From Planctomycetota bacterium (GTDB taxonomy: Bacteria; Planctomycetota; Phycisphaerae; Phycisphaerales; UBA1924): a stretch of DNA of 64,000 nucleotides. Location: positions 27,759 through 91,758 of the forward strand of contig CAUJHH010000012.1 in assembly GCA_963204725.1 (NCBI GenBank). Reading direction: 5' to 3'. Within the stretch, counting starts at the first letter, position 1. Every line of letters starts with the position of its first letter. Below are positions 16,965-30,482 of the stretch, piece by piece. The position numbers and the translations under genes are program-made. The notes beneath the pieces are model-generated. The model saw nothing but the letters and a program-made list of their open reading frames with translations. It ran no database searches and was not told the DNA's origin.

Positions 16965-17807
16965 TCACTGATGCGTTGATTGCCCGGCATCGGTCCGCAG
17001 GTTGTGGCTGCGCGCCCAGGCAAGCAGACTCCTGTCCTCGCTCATCACCGTCGCGATCCGGGCGCACTCCGCAGCGAACGCTGGGTCGTCCTGCAGCCTC
17101 GCCAGCCGCTCGAACGCGACAGGCCGCAGCGACGGATCCCTCGCCCACACGCGGCAGGCATCCAGCTGATCCTCACCCGCCATCGCATCCAGCGTCGCTC
17201 GGGCAAGATCCGCCGAGCGAATCGCCCGCCCAAGCGCGAGGATCTCACGTTCGCGCGCTCGATCCGCCTTCTGGCGCGCCGGTGCTGGATCTCCGATGTC
17301 CGCGTCGCCCACCTTCTGGTCCGCGCTCGCGACCGTCGGCTCGCCAGCACCGCCATATCCCGCCGGCAATCGCAGCTCAAACACCGTGCGCACCGCACCT
17401 CTCGATGGTGCCGCACGCTCCGGCGATCCAGGACCCGAACCGATCGGTGACTGCGCGAGCGGCGCGCCGGAATCAACGACCGTTCGACCACCCCGCCCGA
17501 TCAGATACGAACCGACCGTGAGCAACGCAACACAAGCCGCGAGTGCGATCGGACGAATGAGCCGCGCCCTTCCGATCGCTCGCGGCGGAAGAGCAACCTC
17601 ATCCGCATTGGCGATGCGATCGAATGCCTCCGCCACGAGTCGATCCGTCCGCTGGATGATGGCAAGGCGGCCGCGAAGACCCGAGTCGATCAGGAGCGCC
17701 TCGCGCAGCGCGCCCGCCGCACCCTCGTCCATCGCATCATCGGCGAACCGTTCGAGGTCCAGATCCGTCCATTCGCCGCCGGTGTTCATGCTGTCAGATC
17801 TGTTCAT
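16965..17807 (-). CDS. Putative anti-sigma factor, single-pass membrane protein
   Basis: A 280-residue protein whose ATG at 17807 overlaps the stop codon of the ECF sigma gene by 4 bases (ATGA). The N-terminal 75 residues (LDLERFADDAMDEGAAGAL, RGRLAIIQRTDRLVAEAF) fit the helical sigma-binding region expected of anti-sigma factors; a membrane segment follows at about 93-110 (RPIALAACVALLTVGSYLIG). The C-terminal domain is helical (LALGRAIRSADLARATLD, FERLARLQDDPAFAAE). No zinc-binding HxxxCxxC motif is present. The assignment rests on coupling to the sigma factor and topology rather than on a named domain. Confidence 0.6.
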   Translation of the reverse strand: MNRSDSMNTGGEWTDLDLERFADDAMDEGAAGALREALLIDSGLRGRLAIIQRTDRLVAEAFDRIANADEVALPPRAIGRARLIRPIALAACVALLTVGSYLIGRGGRTVVDSGAPLAQSPIGSGPGSPERAAPSRGAVRTVFELRLPAGYGGAGEPTVASADQKVGDADIGDPAPARQKADRAREREILALGRAIRSADLARATLDAMAGEDQLDACRVWARDPSLRPVAFERLARLQDDPAFAAECARIATVMSEDRSLLAWARSHNLRTDAGQSTHQ

Positions 17808-18364
17808 GGCTCGATCCCCCTCTGCATGAGCTCTCGCCTCAGGCGCGCCCGCGCCTGGTGCAGCGACGCGCGGGCCGCGTCCTCCGAGCATCCGATCGCC
17901 TCCGCGATCGCTCCGTACCCCAGCCCCTCGACAACCCTCAGCATCAGCGCCGCTCGCTGCTTCGGAGGCAGACGCTCGATCGCCTCCTGCACGGCGCGCC
18001 CGCGGCTCTCATCACGCGGCGCATCTCGATGGTGCCCCGTGCCCGCACCCAACGCCAGCGAACGCAGGCGCCTCCCCCTCGCACGGAGCGATCGCTGCCG
18101 ATCCAGCCAGAGGCGTGTGAGCGTGCGGATCGCGTACCCCGCGTGCCCGACCTTCTCCGGTGCATGTGCAAGCACGTTCGCGATCGACTGCTGCGCCAGG
18201 TCGTCCGCCTCGTGCGTGTCGGCTCCGAGCGCACGCGCACGGGACCGAAGCACGCGCCCAAGCTCGGCGATGCTCGCGCTCGAATGCCCTCCGACCCCGG
18301 CGGTTGAGCCGGACGTGGTGCCGGTCAGCGAACGGGTTGTGCCGGTCTGTGGGTCGTCGGTCAC
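17804..18364 (-). CDS. ECF-type RNA polymerase sigma factor
   Basis: A 186-residue sigma factor. Region 2 is partly recognisable (HEADDLAQQSIANVLAH, AGYAIRTLTRLWLDRQRSL), and region 4 is clear: AIERLPPKQRAALMLRVVEG, GYGAIAEAIGCSEDAARAS and ASLHQARARLRREL form the HTH that reads the -35 element. The GTG at 18364 has AGGA 8 bases upstream; a longer start at 18487 adds residues without similarity. It is translationally coupled to the putative anti-sigma gene. Its targets are unknown; the divergent neighbour is otsA, so control of trehalose synthesis is possible but not shown. Confidence 0.87.
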   Translation of the reverse strand: MTDDPQTGTTRSLTGTTSGSTAGVGGHSSASIAELGRVLRSRARALGADTHEADDLAQQSIANVLAHAPEKVGHAGYAIRTLTRLWLDRQRSLRARGRRLRSLALGAGTGHHRDAPRDESRGRAVQEAIERLPPKQRAALMLRVVEGLGYGAIAEAIGCSEDAARASLHQARARLRRELMQRGIEP

Positions 18365-18668
18365 AACGAGAATCCTGTCAAGGCCGGAGATGGATCGGGC
18401 CAGCCGCACATCATCATGACGACTCCGGCCGTCCGTTGTGAGATTGCAAATCTCCTTTCCGCTCGATCCGCCCACCGGCAATTGCATTCTCGCTCGCGGT
18501 CAGGGTTCGATTCGGTGTGTATCATGCCCAGACCGCGTGACGCGGGGTTGCTCAATCAGAGCAACCAACGCTCGGCGGCGCACTGTTGAAACGGGCTTCG
18601 GCCCGCCCCGAGAATCCCGCCGCTCAGCGAGAGCACGATTGCGTCGCCGGCGCACAAGAGGAGGATCG
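18365..18668. other. Divergent intergenic region between sigma factor and otsA
   Basis: 304 bases that must hold the promoters of the sigma/anti-sigma unit (leftward) and the trehalose operon (rightward). AGGAGG lies 4 bases before the otsA ATG, and AGGA serves the sigma start. I see no convincing -35/-10 pair; a bipartite ECF promoter cannot be identified by eye. No gene is present. Confidence 0.5.
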
Positions 18669-20045
18669 ATGGGGACGCGCGGACGTCTCGTCGTGGTGGC
18701 AAATCGACTCCCGGTGCATCGTTCCGGGGGTTCCGACCGTTGGGAGATCTCCCCGGGCGGGCTTGTCACCGCACTCGAGCCCGTCCTGCGCGCCAGAGGC
18801 GGCGCCTGGGTCGGATGGTCCGGCACCCCAGGACGCGCCCCTCGCCCGTTCGTGCTCGATGGCATCGACATCCGCCCCGTCTCCATGAGCGACAACGAGC
18901 TCAAGCTCACCTACCACGGCATGTCCAACGCCACACTCTGGCCTCTCTATCACGACGCCATCCGCACGCCCGAGTTCTCAGGCGCCTGGTGGAGCGAGTA
19001 TGTCCGTGTGAACCAGCGATTCGCGGAAAAGGCCGCGGCGTGCGCCAAGCCCGGCGACCTGGTCTGGATCCATGACTTCCATCTGCAACTCGTCCCCGCC
19101 ATGCTCAGGGCCCTGCGCCCGGAACTTCGCATCGGGTTCTTCCTGCACATCCCCTTCCCGCCCGAGGAGCTCTTCGCCTGGCTCCCCTGGCGCCGAGAGA
19201 TCCTCGAAGGAATGCTCGGTGCCGATGTCGTCGGATTCCAGACCCGATCCGACGCGCGAAAGTTCGCGACCGCCGCCCGCCGCTTCGCAGGCACGCGCTC
19301 GAGCGGTTCCACGCTGCGCCACGGCGCGCGATGCATCATCGCCGACGCCTTCCCGATCTCGATCGATTTCAAGGCGTTCGACGCGCTCGGGCGTGATCCG
19401 ATCGTGCGCCAGCGTGCCACGCTCATCCGCGAACGCCTGGACCCCGCACGAAAGATCATCCTCTGCGTCGATCGGCTCGACTACACCAAGGGGATCGATC
19501 ACCGGCTCCGCGTCTACGAGCGCATGCTCCGAGGGGGCGCTGTCAGCGCAGACGACTCCGTGCTCGTACAGGTCGCCGTGCCGACCCGAGACAAGGTCGC
19601 CGAGTACGCCACACAGCGCGCAACGGTTGAGGGGCTCGTCGGCGCGATCAACGGCGAGTTCACGCGCCTGGCACGCGTTCCCGTGCACTATTTCAGCAGA
19701 TCGCTCCGCCATCGCGAGCTCGCCGCCTACTACCTCGCCGCGGACGCGATGCTCGTCACACCGCTCCGCGACGGCATGAATCTCGTCGCGAAGGAGTTTG
19801 TGGCGACGCGCTCCGACCTCGGCGGCGTTCTCGTTCTCAGCGAATTCGCGGGCGCGTCGCAGGAACTGCGCGGTGCGATCATGGTCAATCCGCGCGACGA
19901 GGACCGAACCGTCGAGGCCGTCGTCGGCGCGATCCGGATGACCGACGCCGAGCGGCGCCGACGCATGTCACGCATGCGGTCGGCCGTCCGCCGACACGAT
20001 GTGTTCAACTGGTCCGACACCTTTCTCGGAGCCCTCGCGCCATGA
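18669..20045 (+). CDS. otsA: Alpha,alpha-trehalose-phosphate synthase (UDP-forming type)
   Basis: A 458-residue GT20 glycosyltransferase that joins a nucleotide-activated glucose to glucose 6-phosphate, giving trehalose 6-phosphate. Family motifs in order: VVVANRLPV at the N-terminus, ISPGGLVTAL (phosphate-binding loop), VWIHDFHLQLVP, GFFLHIPFPP, CVDRLDYTKGI and TPLRDGMNLVAKEFVA. The ATG at 18669 has AGGAGG upstream and gives the normal N-terminus. The last 4 bases overlap the start of the phosphatase fusion (ATGA), so the two are translationally coupled and act in sequence. Whether the donor is UDP- or GDP-glucose cannot be told from the sequence. Confidence 0.96.
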   Translation: MGTRGRLVVVANRLPVHRSGGSDRWEISPGGLVTALEPVLRARGGAWVGWSGTPGRAPRPFVLDGIDIRPVSMSDNELKLTYHGMSNATLWPLYHDAIRTPEFSGAWWSEYVRVNQRFAEKAAACAKPGDLVWIHDFHLQLVPAMLRALRPELRIGFFLHIPFPPEELFAWLPWRREILEGMLGADVVGFQTRSDARKFATAARRFAGTRSSGSTLRHGARCIIADAFPISIDFKAFDALGRDPIVRQRATLIRERLDPARKIILCVDRLDYTKGIDHRLRVYERMLRGGAVSADDSVLVQVAVPTRDKVAEYATQRATVEGLVGAINGEFTRLARVPVHYFSRSLRHRELAAYYLAADAMLVTPLRDGMNLVAKEFVATRSDLGGVLVLSEFAGASQELRGAIMVNPRDEDRTVEAVVGAIRMTDAERRRRMSRMRSAVRRHDVFNWSDTFLGALAP

Positions 20046-22600
20046 GTCTGAGCGACAGTCTGTCCGATGCGCTGGGGCGGATCGCCTCGGCGCCCATCCT
20101 GCTGGTCGCCTCCGACTTCGACGGCACCATGGCCCCGATCGTTGCCCGCCCCGCCGACGCGAAGCCCGACGAACGGTCGGCACGCTCGCTCCGCGCCCTC
20201 GCATCGATGGACTCGACGCACGGCGCGATCGTCTCCGGCCGCGCCCTCGCTACCCTCCGCACGCTCATGCCCGAGAGAGGCGAGATCCACCTCGTCGGCA
20301 GCCACGGCGCAGAGATGAACGGCGATCCCTCGCTCTCCTCCGAGCAGACCGCGTCGCTCACGCTCGTTCGACAGAGCGCAGAGCGCCTCGCGTCCCAGTT
20401 CCCCGGCCTCCTCGTCGAGCACAAGCCCGCCGGCGTCGCGATCCATTATCGACACGCCCCGCCCGACGCCCACGAGCAGGTGCTCGGCGCGATCGAGAGC
20501 ATCAGCGCGTGCGCCCCCTGCGCAACGCTTAAGCATGGCCTCCTCGTTCGCGAGATCGTCGTCACACACGCCACCAAGGGCACGGCCATCGCCTGGCTCC
20601 GGCGCCGGACGGGCGCAACGGCAGTCGTCTTCATCGGCGACGACACGACCGACGAGGACGCCTTCGGCACGCTCGATCCCCACGATCTCTCGATCAAAGT
20701 GGGTGAGGGCCAGACGCTCGCGACGCTTCGCATCGCCGACACAGACGCCGTCGCCGATGCCCTCGAGGCCCTCGCCGAGGCCCGCCTCCGCTGGCTCGGC
20801 TCGCGGTCGCTCGTCCCGATCAACCACCACTCGATTCTCTCCGATCAGCGCACTATCGCCCTGGTCGAGCCAGAAGCGCGAATCTCCTGGCTCTGTGTGC
20901 CTCGCATCGACTCGCCGGCAATCTTCGCCTCCCTGCTCGGCGGCGATCGCGCCGGCTCCTTCGATGTCGCGCCGGAACAGCCCTCCGACGCCGCATCACA
21001 AGCCTACATCGGCGACACGTTTACGCTCCGGACGCACATCGGTGCCGTCGAAGTCATCGACTATCTCGACACGACCGGCGGCCGCCCGTTCCAGCGCGCC
21101 GGCCGCACCGATCTGATCCGCGTGGTCTCGGGCACGGGCCGCGCCGTCGTGCGTTTCGCTCCACGCCTCGACTTTGGCCGCATCGCCACCACGCTCCGAG
21201 TGCGCGAGGGAGGCATCGAAGTTGTCGGCTCGGTCGACCCACTCGTCCTGCACGCCCCCGGCGTCGAATGGGAGCTCTCGCAGCACGGGCCGCACCAGAC
21301 CGCAACGGCGATCCTCGATCTCGATCGCGGCCCAGTCACGCTCGAACTCCGCTCCGGAGCCGCAAGCCTCCGCGCAAGCACGGTCCCCGAGCCGAAACGA
21401 CGCGAGGCCACGAACGAGTCATGGAGCAAGTGGACCGAGAAACTCCGCATCCCCGCGCTCATGCCCGATCTGGTCAAACGCAGCGCGCTCGTCATCAAGT
21501 CCCTCTGCTACGGCCCCACCGGCGCGATCAGCGCCGCCGGCACCACCAGCCTCCCCGAGACCCTCGGCGGCATCCGCAACTGGGACTACCGCTTCTGCTG
21601 GGTGCGCGACGCCGCGTGGTCCGCCTCCTCCCTCGTCAAGCTCGGCTCGACCGGCCACGCCATGAAGCTCCTCGACTGGCTGCTCGGCATCGTCGACGAC
21701 CTCGATTGCCCCGAGCGGATCCGCCCCCTCTACACCGTCAGCGGCCACGACCTCGGCGCCGAAGCGGAGATCACCGACCTTGCGGGGTACGGCGACAGCC
21801 GCCCGGTCCGTGTCGGCAACGCCGCCAACCAACAGGTCCAGCTCGACGTCTTCGGCACGGTCGGCGACCTGATCGCCTCGCTCGCCGAGGCCGGCGCGCC
21901 GCTGACCCCCGAACACATGCGCCTGCTCGACGCGATGGTCGAGGCCGTAGCGCGGCGCTGGCACGAGCCCGACCACGGCATCTGGGAGATCCGCGACACA
22001 CCTCGCCACCACGTGCCCAGCAAAGTCATGTGCTGGAACACGGTCAACCGCGCAATCGCCGCGCGCCAGATCGTCGACGGCGTCGAGCGCGAGAGCGACC
22101 TGGCCCTCCGAGCACGGATCCACGCAGACATCCTCGCCAACGGCTTCAGCCAGAAGCTCGGCGGCTTCTCCTCTGCGTACGAGTCCGACGAGCCGGACGC
22201 CGCGTGCCTGCTCGTCCCCCTCACCGGCTTCCTCCCACCGAGCGACCCGCGAATCGAAGGCACCATCCGTGCCGTCGAGCGCCACCTGCTCGACCGCGGC
22301 ACTGTCTATCGCTACCTCTACGACGACGGGCTCCCCGGAATCGAGGGCGGCTTCAACATCTGCACCGGCTGGCTCGTCGAGTCCCTCGCGCTCACGGGCC
22401 GCGATGCCGAATCGCTCGACCTGCTCCGACACCTCGCCTCGCTCGCCGGTCCGACCGGCCTGCTCGCCGAGGAGCACGACCCGCGCACCGGGCGCGCACT
22501 CGGCAACTTCCCCCAGTGCTACTCGCACCTGGCCATCATCAATGCCTGCTGCCGCTTGTCGAGCCTGCACGTGATCGACGGCCCCGCGCGGCCTGCCTGA
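20042..22600 (+). CDS. otsB: Trehalose-6-phosphate phosphatase fused to GH15 hydrolase
   Basis: An 852-residue fusion. Residues 1-255 are a HAD-type trehalose phosphatase: DFDGT at 25-29 with the nucleophile Asp25 and acid Asp27, GSHGAEM, and [12 protein letters not shown] near 197-208. Residues about 265-852 are a GH15 glucoamylase/trehalase-type module: an N-terminal beta domain ([38 protein letters not shown]), the (alpha/alpha)6 barrel with [15 protein letters not shown] near 513, and GLLAEEHDP near 810 with the presumed catalytic base Glu, followed by [16 protein letters not shown]15 members of this subtype include mycobacterial trehalase, so one polypeptide may both release trehalose and hydrolyse it, or act on another alpha-glucan. 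Confidence 0.9.
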   Translation: MSLSDSLSDALGRIASAPILLVASDFDGTMAPIVARPADAKPDERSARSLRALASMDSTHGAIVSGRALATLRTLMPERGEIHLVGSHGAEMNGDPSLSSEQTASLTLVRQSAERLASQFPGLLVEHKPAGVAIHYRHAPPDAHEQVLGAIESISACAPCATLKHGLLVREIVVTHATKGTAIAWLRRRTGATAVVFIGDDTTDEDAFGTLDPHDLSIKVGEGQTLATLRIADTDAVADALEALAEARLRWLGSRSLVPINHHSILSDQRTIALVEPEARISWLCVPRIDSPAIFASLLGGDRAGSFDVAPEQPSDAASQAYIGDTFTLRTHIGAVEVIDYLDTTGGRPFQRAGRTDLIRVVSGTGRAVVRFAPRLDFGRIATTLRVREGGIEVVGSVDPLVLHAPGVEWELSQHGPHQTATAILDLDRGPVTLELRSGAASLRASTVPEPKRREATNESWSKWTEKLRIPALMPDLVKRSALVIKSLCYGPTGAISAAGTTSLPETLGGIRNWDYRFCWVRDAAWSASSLVKLGSTGHAMKLLDWLLGIVDDLDCPERIRPLYTVSGHDLGAEAEITDLAGYGDSRPVRVGNAANQQVQLDVFGTVGDLIASLAEAGAPLTPEHMRLLDAMVEAVARRWHEPDHGIWEIRDTPRHHVPSKVMCWNTVNRAIAARQIVDGVERESDLALRARIHADILANGFSQKLGGFSSAYESDEPDAACLLVPLTGFLPPSDPRIEGTIRAVERHLLDRGTVYRYLYDDGLPGIEGGFNICTGWLVESLALTGRDAESLDLLRHLASLAGPTGLLAEEHDPRTGRALGNFPQCYSHLAIINACCRLSSLHVIDGPARPA

Positions 22601-22764
22601 TCGGCACGCGTAAACCGAGGAATGTCGCGCTCGGAACGAGCCCGAATGTGGCCGCCACCCGGGGGGGCGTCTATTCTGTCCCAGTTTGCGCCGAGCGGGA
22701 TCGGGCGGCCGCTTCGGCACCCTCACACAGACGCCTCCGCCGGGCGTGCGGGCACCCACGCACC

Positions 22765-26790
<4,026 letters not shown>

Positions 26791-27200
26791 AGATCACGAA
26801 AGTTCGTGCGCGCTCGCGCGGCCCGCTCGCGTCTCACTTCAGCGGCTCACCATCAAATGAGCACGGACGCCCGAGTAAGGCGTCCGCACCCACAGCGCTC
26901 ACCTGGCTTGCGAAACACATGCACCGCCAGATGCGTCCTCAGACGGTTCTCGCCGTTCAGCCGATCGCTCTCCGAAAAGAGAATCCGAACGGGGTCAATC
27001 AGACACGACGGAGCGACATCCCGGGCGCCTCAGCAGCCCGATGCCCGACTCCAGTTTCTCAACGATCCTCGCGATGCCCGGCCATCGGTTCCGGGTGCCG
27101 CCCGTCGTGTCCGTCCTGACCATCCGGAATAGACACAACCCCCGCCGATCGGCGCGCCCACGCAAAGAAAAACTGCAATCCCCGCGCCGGGCCGCCGGTC
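26791..27200. other. Intergenic region between carB and convergent gene, one hairpin
   Basis: 410 bases. An 8-bp stem (cggacgcc/ggcgtccg) at 26864-26886 with a 7-base loop could terminate carB transcription, although no T-run follows on either strand. A T-rich tract on the minus strand near 27165-27175 lies just beyond the stop of the 27201 gene. Short open frames here lack a start site or recognisable similarity; I see no gene. Confidence 0.5.
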
Positions 27201-28076
27201 TCACGCCTCGGGCTGCGCGCCGCCCACCTCGCCCCATTCGGCCCCGCTCCGCCAACCGGTCCCGCACTCGGAGCATTGGGCGACGCCAAGATCGCCCGAG
27301 AGGTCGTAGCCGCACTCGGCGCAGTGCGTCTCATACCACGGCGCGCGAACGACCCAAAGGCGTCTGAGATACAGGCGGCAGCCGATGAGCGCAATCGCCG
27401 CGCCGACCAGCCATGGCGCGCACAAGGCCATGATCCCAAGGAACATCTCTCCATCGCCCACCACGAGCGCAGAGACCGCCGCACACGCCGCACACGCCAT
27501 CGCGCCCAAGGCCGTTCCGGCCAGCAACCGAGTGGCGAGCCGGGTGTGTCGCTCCTCGCGCCTCTCTTGTGAAAGAAACCGGCGCACGCTGATCGTCCAG
27601 AACGTCAGCATCGCGATCATCGCGGCGAATCCCGTCCCGATCAGGCCGATGATCTGGGCGTTGGTTTCGACGAGGGCATACCCGATGAGGCTCAGACAGA
27701 TCCACATCGGGAGAGAGCAGAAAGCGGTCGCGCCGAGCGCGCCCGAGCCGACAGGGAAGAAGTCTCGCAGCTTGCCGATCTCGCGTCTGCCCCCAAGGCA
27801 ATCCGGGGCCGCTGCAAACGCCGACTGAAGGATCATGATCGCGCCCGCCCACACCGTCCCGCCGATGACGATGGAGACCGCGCCGTACACCGCCTCACGC
27901 CATCCTGCGAACACAACCACAACCGCTGCGGTCAGCAAAACAACCCCCACCCACTGCAACAACCAATACGTCGCAATCGTCGCACCCTTGTGCGGGATGT
28001 GGTACGGGCGGCCATGGCTTATGGCGTGCGGCCTTCTGCCGGACCGCTCTTCCACCCGCTCCCACACTCCGGGCAT
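27201..28076 (-). CDS. Multi-pass membrane protein with C-terminal zinc ribbon
   Basis: Up to 291 residues with about six hydrophobic segments ([112 protein letters not shown]). It ends in a four-cysteine ribbon, [12 protein letters not shown] followed by CSECGTGW. The upstream neighbour has the same architecture and ribbon, so they are tandem paralogues. The ATG at 28076 overlaps that gene by 58 bases and adds an unconvincing N-terminus; a start near 27970 (TTG or GTG before WVGVVLL) is equally possible, and no ribosome site decides it. Function unknown; the ribbon probably binds zinc at the cytoplasmic face. Confidence 0.65.
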   Translation of the reverse strand: MPGVWERVEERSGRRPHAISHGRPYHIPHKGATIATYWLLQWVGVVLLTAAVVVVFAGWREAVYGAVSIVIGGTVWAGAIMILQSAFAAAPDCLGGRREIGKLRDFFPVGSGALGATAFCSLPMWICLSLIGYALVETNAQIIGLIGTGFAAMIAMLTFWTISVRRFLSQERREERHTRLATRLLAGTALGAMACAACAAVSALVVGDGEMFLGIMALCAPWLVGAAIALIGCRLYLRRLWVVRAPWYETHCAECGYDLSGDLGVAQCSECGTGWRSGAEWGEVGGAQPEA

Positions 28077-28807
28077 CTGTCCGCATTCGGTGTGCCCCGC
28101 ATGTCATAGCCGCAGATCTCGCAGTGCCCGCCGTACCACCGCTTGCGACGCTTGGCGAGGATCGGCAGGTAGATCGCCGGTCCGAGCGCGAACGCCCCCA
28201 CCCCGCAGCAGATCACGAGCGCCCAGAACGTCCCCGCCCCGCAATAGCAATCGTGCTTCCGCCTGACCATCACATCCAGTGGCACGATCGCCACCACCTC
28301 AACGATCGACCCGGTGAAGAGCCGCGACGCGACGCGCCCGAGCATCGTCTCGCGCCGCTCATGCTTCGTGAACGCAACCAGCAGCGGCGTCGCAACCGCC
28401 CAAGCCAACCCCTGGATCACGAGAACGATCCAGAACATCGTGTTCCAGTCCACGATCTCCGGACCGTTGAGCAGCGTGGCATAGACCTCCGCCCCCGCCG
28501 CGCACATTGCGGTGAGCAGCGCGGCCCCCGCAAACCCCGCCGCACCCATCGTCAGCCACACCGATCGCCCCGTCCGCTTGAGCCCCGGCTTCCGCACCGG
28601 AAAGAGGAAGATCGCCTGCAACGCCGCCAGCCCCGCGCCGACCGCGAGCGCAACCAGCAGAGGCTCGCGCTCCGACAGATACCCGAGTGGCTCGTCCCAC
28701 GCCCCCAGCAACACCATCGGCAGCAACCACGCCACCAGCGTCTGGGCGATCCACATCAGCAGCATCAGCCGCCAACGGATGCTCATCCCGCGCATCGGTT
28801 CTTCCAT
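28019..28807 (-). CDS. Multi-pass membrane protein with C-terminal zinc ribbon
   Basis: A 262-residue protein from the ATG at 28807. Hydrophobic segments include [80 protein letters not shown] and [20 protein letters not shown]. The C-terminus is [20 protein letters not shown] followed by CGSGW, a CxxC-x12-CxxC zinc ribbon like that of the downstream paralogue. The ATG at 28795 has GGAA upstream and is an alternative start. No enzyme motif is seen. Such ribbon-ended membrane proteins with the CxxCGYDLRG signature are frequent in planctomycetes (general knowledge), but have no assigned role. Confidence 0.7.
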   Translation of the reverse strand: MEEPMRGMSIRWRLMLLMWIAQTLVAWLLPMVLLGAWDEPLGYLSEREPLLVALAVGAGLAALQAIFLFPVRKPGLKRTGRSVWLTMGAAGFAGAALLTAMCAAGAEVYATLLNGPEIVDWNTMFWIVLVIQGLAWAVATPLLVAFTKHERRETMLGRVASRLFTGSIVEVVAIVPLDVMVRRKHDCYCGAGTFWALVICCGVGAFALGPAIYLPILAKRRKRWYGGHCEICGYDMRGTPNADRCPECGSGWKSGPAEGRTP

Positions 28808-28814
28808 GGGTCCA

Positions 28815-28820
28815 AGCGTA
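28815..28820 (-). promoter_or_regulatory. Putative -10 element (TACGCT), near-leaderless
   Basis: TACGCT on the minus strand, 7 bases before the ATG at 28807. It may initiate transcription at or within a base or two of the start codon. It is divergent to the thrC promoter 80 bases away. Confidence 0.3.
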
Positions 28821-28897
28821 CCAGTCGCAACGGCCCATCGCTCCGGGCTTCCTCCCCATTCCCCACTGCCCATTGCCCCCTTCACCCCCCCACCCAC

Positions 28898-28903
28898 TAC
28901 CAT
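28898..28903 (+). promoter_or_regulatory. Putative -10 element (TACCAT) for leaderless thrC
   Basis: TACCAT, then gccccc, then the thrC ATG at 28910. The upstream 40 bases are pyrimidine-rich with no purine-rich ribosome site, so a leaderless message is the simplest reading. No clear -35 is visible. Confidence 0.4.
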
Positions 28904-28909
28904 GCCCCC

Positions 28910-30406
28910 ATGGCCAATCCGACGACCACTCCCGCCGCCTTCCAACGCTGCATCAACCCCGACTGCGCCGCCGAGTACCCCGTCGAGCGCGTCCTCGTCG
29001 CGTGCGAACGCTGCGGCGAGCTCCTCGACGTCGACTACGACTGGTCGAGCTTCGCGCATCGCGACTGGTCCTGGTTCGAACTCCGCTCCAGCACCCGTGG
29101 GCCGCGCGAGGCCGCCGGCACCGGCCTCACCGGTCAGGGACGCGCCACCGCATCCGCGCTCGACTTCTCCGGCGTCTGGCGCTTCCGCGATCTCCTCCCC
29201 TTCTGGCGACACGAATCCGAGATCGTCACCATCGGCGAGGGACGCACCAACCTCCAGCGCGCCGACCAGATCGCACGCATCATCGGCCTCGACGACGGCT
29301 CCGCGACGCAGACCGGCGGCAACCTCTACCTCCAGTACGAGGGCTTCAACCCCTCCGGCTCCTTCAAAGACAACGGCATGACCGCCGCCTTCACCCACGC
29401 CCGCATGGTCAACGCCAAACGCGTCGCCTGCGCCTCCACCGGCAACACCTCCGCATCCCTCGCCGTCTACGGCGCGCTCAGCGGCATGAAGTGCTTCGTC
29501 TTCATCGGCGACGGCAAGATCGCCTACGGCAAGCTCTCCCAGGCCCTCGAATACGGCGCAACCACGCTCCAGGTCGCCGGCGACTTCGACGCCTGCCTCG
29601 CACGCGTCCGCCACATCGCCGAGAAGATGCCCGAAGCCGGCGTCTATCTCATGAACTCGGTCAACCCCTTCCGACTCGAAGGGCAGAAGGCGATCATGTA
29701 TCGCGTGCTGGAGGGGCTCGACTGGCAGGTGCCGGACTGGATCGTCGTCCCCGGAGGCAACCTCGGCAACTGCTCCGCCTTCGGCAAGGCCTTCATCGAG
29801 CTCGCTCGCCTCGGTCTCATCAAGAAGATCCCGCGCCTCGCAATCATCAACGCCAAGGGCGCGAGCACGCTCGATCGCATCGTCAACGGGCTGGGCGTCC
29901 GGTGGAACGGCGGCCGGTACGACCGTGCGAAGGTCAAGGCCGAGTACGACCGCATGGACGCCGCCGGCGAGCGCGCCCACACCGTCGCGACGGCGATCGA
30001 GATCAACCGGCCCGTGAATCTGCCCAAGGCCCTTCGCGCGCTCGAGGCCATGAACGGCGTCGTCCGCGTCGTCGACGATCCCACAATCGTCGAGCACAAG
30101 GCGATGATCGGCCGCCACGGCTTCGGCTGCGAGCCCGCTTCCGCCGCGAGCGTCGCCGGCGCTCGCATGCTCATCGCCGAGGGCGTCATCAAGCCGAGCG
30201 AGACAGTGGTCTGCATCCTGACGGGGCACGTGCTCAAGGACCCGGATGTCACGGTCGAATACCACACGGGGATCTCGGCGAAAAAGTCCGGCGCGGAGGC
30301 ATCCTCGAACGCGCCGCCGAGCAAGCCCACCGGCACGTACGCCAACCCGCCCATCAAAGTCGCCGACGACCTCGACGCGATCCTGAAGGCGATGGGGGCG
30401 GCTTAG
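28910..30406 (+). CDS. thrC: Threonine synthase
   Basis: A 498-residue PLP enzyme converting O-phosphohomoserine to threonine. The N-terminus has a small zinc-ribbon-like element ([26 protein letters not shown]) typical of this threonine synthase class. The PLP lysine is Lys153 in [12 protein letters not shown]; substrate and cofactor loops follow ([34 protein letters not shown]). The last 40 residues ([19 protein letters not shown]) are a low-complexity tail after the family core. The ATG at 28910 has no ribosome site but a -10-like TACCAT 6 bases upstream. The neighbours have unrelated functions. Confidence 0.95.
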   Translation: MANPTTTPAAFQRCINPDCAAEYPVERVLVACERCGELLDVDYDWSSFAHRDWSWFELRSSTRGPREAAGTGLTGQGRATASALDFSGVWRFRDLLPFWRHESEIVTIGEGRTNLQRADQIARIIGLDDGSATQTGGNLYLQYEGFNPSGSFKDNGMTAAFTHARMVNAKRVACASTGNTSASLAVYGALSGMKCFVFIGDGKIAYGKLSQALEYGATTLQVAGDFDACLARVRHIAEKMPEAGVYLMNSVNPFRLEGQKAIMYRVLEGLDWQVPDWIVVPGGNLGNCSAFGKAFIELARLGLIKKIPRLAIINAKGASTLDRIVNGLGVRWNGGRYDRAKVKAEYDRMDAAGERAHTVATAIEINRPVNLPKALRALEAMNGVVRVVDDPTIVEHKAMIGRHGFGCEPASAASVAGARMLIAEGVIKPSETVVCILTGHVLKDPDVTVEYHTGISAKKSGAEASSNAPPSKPTGTYANPPIKVADDLDAILKAMGAA

Positions 30407-30482
30407 CACATTCGATCCCGCCCCGTCCCCGGCGTGTACCCTGCACAATCGAGAGCCGGAAACACCAGTGGAGTCTGCGCGC

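Noticed and set aside
21268..22764. In-frame extension upstream of carB
   Set aside because: It overlaps the GH15 part of the otsB fusion in another frame and is Arg/Pro-rich. CarB similarity begins at the ATG at 22765.
26995..27170. Short minus-strand frame after the 27201 gene (MVRTDTTGGTRN...)
   Set aside because: About 42 codons from the ATG, no ribosome site, no signal or recognisable motif.
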